DNA from: Candidatus Nitrotoga sp. AM1P
GTDB taxonomy: Bacteria > Pseudomonadota > Gammaproteobacteria > Burkholderiales > Gallionellaceae
DNA: 64,000 bases
NCBI RefSeq assembly: GCF_013168275.1
Contig: NZ_AP019547.1
Coordinates: forward strand, 2,944,304 to 3,008,303
Direction of reading: 5' to 3'
Position numbers and translations under genes: made by a program. The notes below the pieces were generated by a model that had not been told where the DNA came from, did not search any database, and was given only the letters and a program-made list of their open reading frames with translations. Positions within the stretch are counted from its first letter, which is position 1. Every line of letters begins with the position of its first letter. Positions 37,924-45,219 of the stretch are shown one piece after another.

Positions 37924-39965
37924 TTTCCTTTTCCAATTGAGACATCATGTAAATCCAGCCATGCACGCAGCACTTCCGCAACACTCCATGCCTGGGCAAA
38001 GCAACCGCGCGGTGCGAATGGTGGTTCGGCATCGAATATCTCGCTGACATTGCCGACACAAGCCTCGCCAAGGTGCAGTCCCAGCGGCTCAAGAAAGGAG
38101 CGCGCTTTGTCCGCATCCCGGTAGACGCGGTAGTGCGCATCAACGAACGGCCCGATGAGCCAGGCCCAAACGGTGCCTTGGTGATAAGCCGCATCGCGTT
38201 GCACGGGATTACCCCGATAGTAAGCAACGTAACCAGGTTGATTGCGCGCCAAGCTGCGCAAGCCATGAGAGGTCAACAGCTCACGCGCGCAGATATCCAC
38301 GATAGCTTTTTGCTGATTTTTATCCAACGCACTATTGGGTAACGCTACTGCCAATATTTGGTTGGGGCGCAAACGCGAGTCGTACTTTCGTCCATTAAAA
38401 TCAGGCACACCTTCCGGTCCATCGATCACATCATACAAATAGCTTTGTTCGTCGTTCCAGAAACGCTGGAAGCTTGAACGTACTTGCGCCGCCGCTTCAC
38501 GATATTCGTCAGCCGATTCTATCTTGCCCAGCTGCTTGCTCAAATCGGCCATGATAACCAATGCGTTGTACCAAAGCGCATTTACTTCGACAGGCTTGCC
38601 GATGCGCGGCGTTACTGCCCAATCGCCGATCTTGACATCCATCCAGGTCAATTGCGTACCGTCCTCACCGGCATCCAGCAAGCCATCATGGATGTCGACC
38701 TTGATGCCATAGCGTGTGCCTTTGCGATGATATTCGAGAATATCGACGAGTACCGGATAAAGTTCTTTTGCCAGTGCGATGTCACCGCTACGCTTGGTGT
38801 ATTGATCCACTGCGTGGAAATACCACAACGTTGCATCAACTGCGTTGTATTCGGGCGTTTCGTCATGGTCGGGAAAGCGATTCGGCAACATACCCTCGCT
38901 GATGTGCGCGGCATACGTGCGCAAGATGCTGGCGGCTATATCAAAACGCTGTAACGCCAGGGTCAAACCGGGCAATGCAATCATGGTGTCACGACCCCAG
39001 TCGCCGAACCAAGGATAACCGGCGATGACGGTTTTGCCCGCCGGATGGCCACCATGGTAACGATCGACAATAAATTGGTCGGTTGCCAGTGCCATCTGTT
39101 TTATCCAGCGTGGTGCATCGGAGGGAAGCGCGGCAAACAACGCTTTCGAGGATTCGTGAATGCGCGCACAGACAACAGCAAAATCTTCCGGTGAAGCCGA
39201 TTCGGCGGAAATCACCAATGTCGCATCCTGCCCATCACCGAGAGCCAGGGTAAAACGACCGGGACAGAATAGATCTTCGCTATCGTCTAGCCCACGCGCG
39301 GTCTCCATTCGATGTTTGAAATTCCAGTACCAAGCAGGGTCAGCAATAAATTGGGCGCCATCGCACATTACACGGTAGGGGCGCGCGCTTTGGAATGCAT
39401 GTATTTCGAAGCCATTCGTTATCCCGCGGATAGGCATATCCCAGCCACCCTGGTTGTGGCTGTGGTAATCCCGGTATGTGCACAGTGGCGTCAGTTCGAG
39501 TTCGAGCGTATCGCTTGCACGCAATACACGGAAATGCAGATAAGTGGTGTTTTGCCCAGGTGCCATCAGCACACGTTTTTCGATCAATGCGTCTGCTAGC
39601 GCGTAATGCCACACCGGGACAGTGCCCTCCAGAAAAAAAGACTCGAGGTGAAGGTATCCGTGCGGTGTTACCGTACCGTCAGCGAACTCGTTGCAGGAGA
39701 GATGATAGGTTTTGCTCCCATAACGCACCGTCGCATCCACCTTTGCTACCAGCAAGGTGCGTCCCGCTGGAGGGGACAACGCGGCCATGAGCAGGCCATG
39801 ATAGCGGCGCGTATTCAGATCGCCGACCGTGCCAGAAGCGTATCCTCCCATGCCATTTTTGACCAGCCATTCGAGTTCGATTGCACGTTCAAAATTTCCA
39901 CAAACGCCCCGTCCCAACTGAAATGTTGTCTCGTCTATCGCTTTTATCGAAATTGATTGGATCAA
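37920..39965 (-). CDS. Amylo-alpha-1,6-glucosidase / glycogen debranching enzyme-like (GH133)
   Basis: A 681-residue protein with the N-terminal domain typical of this family (EWLVKNGMGGYASGTVGDLN and RRYHGLL) and the C-terminal catalytic (alpha/alpha)6 barrel. The latter contains AGYPWFGDWGRDTMIALPGL, YNAVDATLWYFHA and AYHQGTVWAWLIGPF. It probably removes alpha-1,6-linked glucose from glycogen-like polymers. It is the first gene of a two-gene operon with the GH63-like gene. No glycogen synthase or branching enzyme gene is nearby. Confidence 0.85.
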   Translation of the reverse strand: MIQSISIKAIDETTFQLGRGVCGNFERAIELEWLVKNGMGGYASGTVGDLNTRRYHGLLMAALSPPAGRTLLVAKVDATVRYGSKTYHLSCNEFADGTVTPHGYLHLESFFLEGTVPVWHYALADALIEKRVLMAPGQNTTYLHFRVLRASDTLELELTPLCTYRDYHSHNQGGWDMPIRGITNGFEIHAFQSARPYRVMCDGAQFIADPAWYWNFKHRMETARGLDDSEDLFCPGRFTLALGDGQDATLVISAESASPEDFAVVCARIHESSKALFAALPSDAPRWIKQMALATDQFIVDRYHGGHPAGKTVIAGYPWFGDWGRDTMIALPGLTLALQRFDIAASILRTYAAHISEGMLPNRFPDHDETPEYNAVDATLWYFHAVDQYTKRSGDIALAKELYPVLVDILEYHRKGTRYGIKVDIHDGLLDAGEDGTQLTWMDVKIGDWAVTPRIGKPVEVNALWYNALVIMADLSKQLGKIESADEYREAAAQVRSSFQRFWNDEQSYLYDVIDGPEGVPDFNGRKYDSRLRPNQILAVALPNSALDKNQQKAIVDICARELLTSHGLRSLARNQPGYVAYYRGNPVQRDAAYHQGTVWAWLIGPFVDAHYRVYRDADKARSFLEPLGLHLGEACVGNVSEIFDAEPPFAPRGCFAQAWSVAEVLRAWLDLHDVSIGKGK

Positions 39966-40142
39966 TTTTTAACTCCTCTGTAAAACAGGCATGGATCGGC
40001 TAAGTCAAATTTTCGAATACGGAGGTTAGTCTGCTCAGGCAGTGAAACTTTACAGGACGATATCGCAACAGGATAGCTACTTAACGCGAAAACAAAAGTA
40101 CAGGCGTATGTTTAGCTAATTGCCCGTTAATACGGCGATGAT

Positions 40143-40470
40143 CTAAAGCCAGCCGTACTGGCTGGTAGAAGAAACGTCAGAGCGAAATACGCCGATGTTG
40201 TACTCATGAGCGATGCGCACGCCGTTGCCTATTAGCAGTTCGCCTTCCAGCTTAAGCCGATTGGCGGCTTGTTCTGGGCTGAGGTCTTCCCGGATCAACC
40301 TCTCGACTTCCGCCCAGCTCTCCGATGAGAATTGCTTGCCATATTGATACAGGCTTGCTTGCACTCATCACGTAATGATTGCGCCTGTTTTGGCCGCCAG
40401 CCGCGTTGACCTTTGTTTCGTCTGAACTCTCGTAAAATCGTCGACTTGTCCACGCCCATCTTTTCTGTGC
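40143..40470 (-). pseudogene. IS30-family transposase remnant
   Basis: On the minus strand an N-terminal helix-turn-helix piece (KMGVDKSTILREFRRNKGQR, then GWRPKQAQSLRDE) is followed in another frame by SWAEVERLIREDLSPEQAAN and RLKLEGELLIGNGVRIAHEY. Both match the start of IS30-type transposases. The catalytic DDE part is missing and the frame is broken, so the element is dead. It marks the edge of the eroded accessory segment. Confidence 0.7.
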
Positions 40471-40624
40471 TTCTTTTACTTGGTCGTTTAAGTGGCTCCG
40501 ATATTAACGCAGCTCGCCACTTAAATTCACTTACAAAAATTGCACTTCAGAGTTGAATCCGCCCAAGGTGAAAAAAGAGTTTGGAATAACAATGGGCAGG
40601 TAATTCGAATATGCACAAAAATAC

Positions 40625-41662
40625 TTATCCACTTGCCGTTTTGTTCAGTGACTCATTCACAATTCCTGCGACAATGTGTTGAATCAGATTGTAGAAAATT
40701 ATTGGTACCATTATATTTGGGTAAGAAGATAAAGCTAAAGAGGCCAACACTAAACCGGTTCCATTATTGTTCATTCCAAGCCCGAACATGAGTGAGGTAC
40801 GATCATCTCGTTCCAACCTGAGTAAGCGGCTCATAACATATCCGGCTGCAAACAGCGTTAAGCATAACCCTGCGGAAATGGCTAATGTGCAGGCCAGGAA
40901 GTCATAATCACGATCAGCAATGGCTTGCGGTAGTGATACGGAAGCATTGGAATAATTCAACAGCAACAAAACGATGCTATTAATGAACTTCAAATAATGC
41001 ATCTTACCGGTTTGCCTATCCTTGCTAATGATCAAGCGCACGGCAATGCCGAGCAATGACGGCAGCACGACCCAAAGACCAAGAAATGTCCCGGAACCAT
41101 ATGCCGCCAAACCCTGTAATATTTTTTCATACTCGTCAGAAGCCATCTCACCAAAAAGGTTAAAAGCAATCGGGGTGATAATTGGACTCAGAATCGTAGA
41201 GAAAAAAACTAATCCCAAGCTTAAAGCCAAATTACCATTGGCGTTTTGTGCCCACGCTGTTGACGATCCGGCGATCGGCATAGCTGCGACCAATGCCAGA
41301 CCTACGAGAATGTGCTGGGCTTCTACCGGATCAGACCAGAGTCCCATCAAAATTGTTACGCCGAAAATATAAGCGATAGGGATAGCCATATTTGCCGTTA
41401 ATCCGGCTAGCAAAATATATTTTTTTTGCGAAATACTTTTTAAGTGAGATATTTTCAATCCCAGTCCAGCATTGAACATAAGTATGGCAAGCATAATCAT
41501 CAGCAACGATATGTTTGTTTTGTGTTGGCTGAGGATGATTTCGCCGAATGAACTATTTCTGATCCATAGACCGGTACTGGGAAAAATTACGGCAATGACA
41601 TACGCCGCGATCAAAAACCAGAGTAGATGGCGGTGTAAGAAGTGTGACATAGAGAGCATCAT
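40625..41662 (-). CDS. Bile acid:sodium symporter (BASS) family transporter
   Basis: A 345-residue membrane protein with about ten hydrophobic helices. Characteristic stretches are LMFNAGLGLKISHLKS, AAMPIAGSSTAWAQNANGN and FGLGMNNNGTGLVLASLAL, the last two resembling the crossing-helix and sodium-binding regions of the BASS/SBF fold. It probably exchanges an organic anion with sodium; bacterial members also carry pantoate-type acids or arsenite-related ions, so the substrate is open. Three closely spaced in-frame ATGs (41662, 41659, 41650) could be the start and none has a strong ribosome site. It stands alone between an IS remnant and a tRNA fragment. Confidence 0.78.
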   Translation of the reverse strand: MMLSMSHFLHRHLLWFLIAAYVIAVIFPSTGLWIRNSSFGEIILSQHKTNISLLMIMLAILMFNAGLGLKISHLKSISQKKYILLAGLTANMAIPIAYIFGVTILMGLWSDPVEAQHILVGLALVAAMPIAGSSTAWAQNANGNLALSLGLVFFSTILSPIITPIAFNLFGEMASDEYEKILQGLAAYGSGTFLGLWVVLPSLLGIAVRLIISKDRQTGKMHYLKFINSIVLLLLNYSNASVSLPQAIADRDYDFLACTLAISAGLCLTLFAAGYVMSRLLRLERDDRTSLMFGLGMNNNGTGLVLASLALSSYPNIMVPIIFYNLIQHIVAGIVNESLNKTASG

Positions 41663-42204
41663 TATTTTTTATAAAAATATCGATAAATGTCGGGCAAGCA
41701 AACAATTCCCTTTTCATTAGGGGGAAGCTGAGGTTGATTGGCTAGAGGGGAGTGCAACGGATTAAGTAGCCAGTAGCTTTTCATAAAGTACGAACGACAC
41801 TTGCGACATTATTACTCGGGCAATATTGTCTGATCTGGCCTCGAAATCCGAACAATGATGGCAGGAGAAATATAATTAGTCGCTAAGAGCCAGTTAATGC
41901 GATTGAGCGTCAGTAGCAGGCCGTACATGGCCGATTAATTTAGATGTTTCTCGCTTGGAGGCAAATTTGAAGTATATCTTCCAGTTGTGATTATAGTTAT
42001 CCCTTAAAGCAAGGACGGCTAGCTGGCTTGTTCACCGAACAGTAATAACAATTCTTATTACTGTTCGTATGGTACCAAAATACCTGTGAGTTTTTTGTGA
42101 GGTTTGTGAACTTTATAATACTTTCTTGCGAAATGTCTCTACTGTTAGGTGAATAAAGCGCAGTAATTTACTGCTAAAGGTGTTTGTACGGGAATTTTTA
42201 GATC
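41663..42204. other. AT-rich gap upstream of the BASS gene
   Basis: About 540 bases with no gene. It contains a perfect inverted repeat (listed separately) and ends at the tRNA-Arg fragment. Confidence 0.4.
42036..42067. other. Perfect inverted repeat
   Basis: CGAACAGTAATAA, 6-base loop, TTATTACTGTTCG. It has no T-run and no adjacent gene. It could be an operator, a relic terminator or an element end. Confidence 0.6.
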
Positions 42205-42246
42205 TTACGAACCAAGGGGGCGGGCGTTCGAATCGCCCCGGGCGCG
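42205..42246 (+). tRNA. tRNA-Arg(ACG) 3' fragment, probable island attachment site
   Basis: The segment reads as a tRNA from the anticodon loop (TTACGAA, anticodon ACG at 42207-42209) through the anticodon-stem 3' strand (CCAAG), variable loop, T arm (GGGCG, TTCGAAT, CGCCC) and acceptor 3' strand (CGGGCGC) to the discriminator base G. The 5' half is absent: the bases upstream do not pair with CCAAG. No CCA follows. Such fragments arise when a tyrosine integrase inserts DNA at the anticodon loop of a tRNA gene. Confidence 0.75.
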
Positions 42247-42288
42247 TTACTCGAACGAAAAACTACCCATCGGTCCCCACTCAAATCG

Positions 42289-42810
42289 GTGCGGCGTACT
42301 CTAATAAATCTGCACGAAGGCTTATTCGCAGGTTTACCGCTTAGTTGGCTTTATTGCCTGTCGAGCCTTCCCGGTACCGCTATGATTGCAACGGGACTTG
42401 TCCTGTGGACTGTAAAGCGCAGGCAAAGGGCTGAGAAAGAGGCGGGGACATCCGATCACGGGTTAGTGCTTGTGGAACGACTTAACGTCGGAACGATCAT
42501 CGGCTTTCCAGTCGCCATTGCAGCCTACTTCTGGGCCAATCGGTTGATACCGGTGAGCTTCGCTGATCGTGCTGCTTGGGAGGCCAATGTTATGTTTATC
42601 GTCTTGGCCGCGTTGCTGCACGCCGCACTGCGACCGGTCGCGCGCGCTTGGATAGAGCAGTCCTGTCTCGCTTTTGCCTTGCTGCCGCTGCTGAACGCGC
42701 TGACCACTGATCGTTATCTAGGTGTGAGTCTGCTTGAGGGCGACTGGGTGATGGCCGGATTCGATCTGACAATGCTGGCTTTTGGGGCAGCTTTCGCGAC
42801 GATTGCGTAA
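42289..42810 (+). pseudogene. C-terminal fragment of a PepSY-associated membrane protein
   Basis: An open frame of about 173 residues with four or five membrane helices. Its start (LINLHEGLFAGLPLSWLYCL and IATGLVLWTVKRRQR) matches the second half of PepSY_TM proteins linked to siderophore uptake. The N-terminal half with the PepSY domains is missing, and the GTG start is only the first available codon. A DUF3325 fragment follows, the normal neighbour of such proteins. This is a truncated piece of an iron-uptake cluster next to the tRNA fragment. Confidence 0.65.
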
Positions 42811-42899
42811 ATGCTGATTCTCAAGCAGCGGACTCAAGGCGCTGGCAGCCGTTCATTTTTACGCGCCTTGGTTGCAATCCAGCATGCGAGACCCACTGA

Positions 42900-43202
42900 A
42901 TGATTCCGCTGCTCGCATGGGGATTGGCCTACGCTGGTTTTGTTTCCCTGGCGCGAGCGATGGATCGGCATCACCGGCAAGTGTGGCATCACGGTGTCTC
43001 CATCCGCTTGCGCGCATTGCTGCGGTTAGCTGGCATGGTCGGCCTTGGGTTGCCGCTCGTAGTCTGTATCGTACATTTGGGTGGGAGCATTAGCATCGTG
43101 TTGTGGCTGCTGACTGTCGCTGCCCTGGCAGTTGCGCTCATGCTCACTTACCGTCCACGCCTCTTGGGTGGTACCGGTATGGCCAACAGGAAGCGCCAGT
43201 GA
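42900..43202 (+). CDS. DUF3325-like small membrane protein
   Basis: A 100-residue protein with three hydrophobic helices; the segment YAGFVSLARAMDRHHRQVW is typical of DUF3325, a small membrane protein found beside PepSY membrane proteins and TonB-dependent siderophore receptors. The frame is complete, but it follows a truncated partner and precedes a broken LysR gene, so it may be non-functional. Its stop codon directly abuts the ATG of the LysR fragment. Confidence 0.6.
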   Translation: MIPLLAWGLAYAGFVSLARAMDRHHRQVWHHGVSIRLRALLRLAGMVGLGLPLVVCIVHLGGSISIVLWLLTVAALAVALMLTYRPRLLGGTGMANRKRQ

Positions 43203-43320
43203 ATGGAATTGCGCTAATTTCGCTGCTTCATTGCTGTCGCCGAGGAGTTGTATTTCGCGCGTGCGGCGGAGAAGCTGCACATCGAGCGATCGTCGTTGTT
43301 GCACAATATCAAGGAGCTCG
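43203..43320 (+). pseudogene. LysR-family regulator fragment with early stop
   Basis: The frame reads MELR, a TAA stop at 43215-43217 where an aromatic residue is expected, then FRCFIAVAEELYFARAAEKL and HIERSSLLHNIKEL, the helix-turn-helix start of LysR regulators. Similarity ends near 43320. The effector domain is absent. Confidence 0.75.
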
Positions 43321-43562
43321 TTTATTCGCGGGAGCCCATCGTGAGTGACTGCTTGTATGTGACACTGGTGATGTTCTGAATTTAAGTCAGAAAGATGGAG
43401 GTTGGCCGAGTTGAGGAAGCAACAAGTGAGAGTCAAAAAAGGTGTCGCAGAAGGTAACGCTTAAGAGATGGTGTTAAACAAATTAGTGGTACATTCGATC
43501 TGACATGCGTAGTATCGTCTGTGGGTGTGTTTCCTTTTCGATATTAAGCCAGACAAGGCGCA

Positions 43563-43606
43563 ATTTGAAAAATGATAAGGCAGGGCGAAAGCCCTGCCTT
43601 ATCATT
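43563..43606 (-). terminator. Terminator of the Ala/Lys-rich protein gene
   Basis: A perfect 16-bp stem (AATGATAAGGCAGGGC on both strands' 5' arms) with a 4-base loop at 43587-43590, followed on the minus strand by TTTTTC. It lies 17 bases beyond the stop codon. Confidence 0.92.
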
Positions 43607-43623
43607 CGCAGACCTGTTAAATA

Positions 43624-44109
43624 TTACTGGGCAGCTTTTTCTTCAATCTTGGCTTTTTCTTTCTTTGACGTGGCTTCGGCGCTAGCTTTCTCTTTCGTTA
43701 CTTTGGCTTCGGCTCTAGCCGCTTTCTTCGCTGCCTTGGCTTCGGCTACCGCCTTTTTCATTGTTGCTTTTGCGTCAACAATTGCTGCATCTCTGGCGGC
43801 TTTCGCATCCTTCAAGCAGGTATCCTGTTCGGCAGATGGTTTCTTTTTGCAATCTGCGCTTGCTGTTTTGTAGGTTGCCTTGGCATTCTTTTTAGCATGT
43901 TTGTAGTCTGCCTTCGCGTCCGATTTTTTCTCGGTTGCGTCAGCAGTCTTGTTGGCTTCCTTGGATTCGGCTTTAGCGTCCTTTTTCATTTCTGTCGCTT
44001 CGGCTTTCTCGGCTTTAACTTCAGCTTTGGAGATGTCTGCCGCGGCGACGTTTAAGCTCATTGAGGCTGCAAAAAATGAAGCGATTAGTACTGATAACAA
44101 TTTGCTCAT
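43624..44109 (-). CDS. Exported Ala/Lys/Glu-rich low-complexity protein
   Basis: A 161-residue protein with a signal peptide (residues 1-23, ending NVAAA). The mature part is almost wholly Ala, Lys, Glu and Asp (for example KAEVKAEKAEATEMKKDAKA), predicted to form a long charged helix, with one Cys pair (DCKKKPSAEQDTC) in the middle. It is not assigned to a family. It may bind polyanions or the cell wall, or act in periplasmic stress. It is a single gene with its own terminator, between the eroded island and the pilus chemosensory operon. Its promoter should lie in 44110-44345, where nothing else is seen. Confidence 0.7.
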   Translation of the reverse strand: MSKLLSVLIASFFAASMSLNVAAADISKAEVKAEKAEATEMKKDAKAESKEANKTADATEKKSDAKADYKHAKKNAKATYKTASADCKKKPSAEQDTCLKDAKAARDAAIVDAKATMKKAVAEAKAAKKAARAEAKVTKEKASAEATSKKEKAKIEEKAAQ

Positions 44110-44345
44110 GACAGATATCCCTGAAAATGATGCGTGAAAAAATATGACCTAGTCTTACTGTAACTAATAACGTACGCTGATCAATCCAGTTGACAAAATC
44201 GCTCTCGCCTACAGGTTGGCAGTTTGCTTGCGGAGCTATGAACAGTGCAGCAGAGATTTGTACACTACAAGATTTGTTTCGGTACTCAAATGCAACTACG
44301 ACGACGATTTATATGAGTAATCAAAAAAGTTGATTAAGGGATCAG

Positions 44346-44789
44346 CTACAGGCGTTGCTCAAACAGGGCGTCCAGATTCAGAATGGGAACGTTTTCGTCT
44401 AACAACTGGAAACAGGAGTGGGCGATAGATGGCCATGCGGGCGAATCCTGGGGTAGCAGACACGCTGTATCGTCTCCGACGCTCATCATGCGAAAATAGG
44501 TAGATAGCCCCAGGGCGCCCCATCGCTGCTCGCCATTTGATCGGGCAAAATAGGTGACGACCAGCGCAAGACTAACTTTTTCCAAAGAGCGTTGGCCGAT
44601 GAGCGGTGCCAGCTCCACGAATGGAATGGCGCGGTCTTGCCAAATACAAAGCGAATGGCAGTAGTCTGGGGCCAGCGGTACATTGACAAGCCTTGGAGAC
44701 ATGACGAGTTCGGCGACTTCGTGCAGACCAATTGCTGCGTGGCGGCCACTTGTAAATTCGAACAAAACGGCGTTATGTTGAGTATTCAT
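44346..44789 (-). CDS. CheW-like coupling protein, last gene of the pilus chemosensory operon
   Basis: A 147-residue CheW domain (FTSGRHAAIGLHEVAELVMS at the start and IPFVELAPLIGQRS in the middle). The ATG at 44789 has GGAGAG nine bases upstream; an upstream start at 44834 would overlap the previous gene more. It overlaps the preceding CheW-like gene by 17 bases. It would link receptors to the ChpA-type kinase. The position matches PilW/ChpC-type accessory couplers. Confidence 0.8.
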   Translation of the reverse strand: MNTQHNAVLFEFTSGRHAAIGLHEVAELVMSPRLVNVPLAPDYCHSLCIWQDRAIPFVELAPLIGQRSLEKVSLALVVTYFARSNGEQRWGALGLSTYFRMMSVGDDTACLLPQDSPAWPSIAHSCFQLLDENVPILNLDALFEQRL

Positions 44790-45219
44790 GCCTGCTCTCC
44801 GAGGAGTTGATGTGACACCACAGTGCACCGACATCGCAACAGAATGCGATGCGTTCTTCGACCTGTACGTAAGCTTTGATCGGCGATTCGGAGAGGCTCA
44901 TACATACGGGTAAAGAATGTAGTGTTGGATCTTGAATGAGGAGCGACTGTACCGAATCCACAGTAATGCCGAAGCGTTGCTCATCTGCCTGTAGTACGAC
45001 GATGTAGCGACACCGTGTATCGATCTTGTTCGCCACGCCCAAATGTGCAGTTAGCGAATGGACTTCGCATGCGTTCCCTTCAATGACCTCGCTCGCTTTC
45101 ATTTCATCCTCTCCGTCCTGTAATGTGACCATATTTTCGAGAGAGACGATCGCGTGTTGGTCGATGAGCAGATTCAGACTGTCAAAACAGATTAACGCGT
45201 ACCCAGCTGCTGCGTTCAT
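44773..45219 (-). CDS. Divergent CheW-like protein (ChpC-like position)
   Basis: A 148-residue protein with weak CheW-domain features (YALICFDSLNLLIDQHAIVS, and RYIVVLQADEQRFGITVDSV towards the middle). It starts directly at the end of the chpA-like gene, sharing one base, and overlaps the next CheW-like gene. ChpC in Pseudomonas occupies this place. Coupling function is inferred from position and fold. Confidence 0.65.
   Translation of the reverse strand: MNAAAGYALICFDSLNLLIDQHAIVSLENMVTLQDGEDEMKASEVIEGNACEVHSLTAHLGVANKIDTRCRYIVVLQADEQRFGITVDSVQSLLIQDPTLHSLPVCMSLSESPIKAYVQVEERIAFCCDVGALWCHINSSESRHEYST

Noticed and set aside
43505..43873. A 122-codon plus-strand frame rich in Ala, Phe and Ser
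   Set aside because: It is the antisense of the Ala/Lys-rich gene and crosses that gene's terminator.
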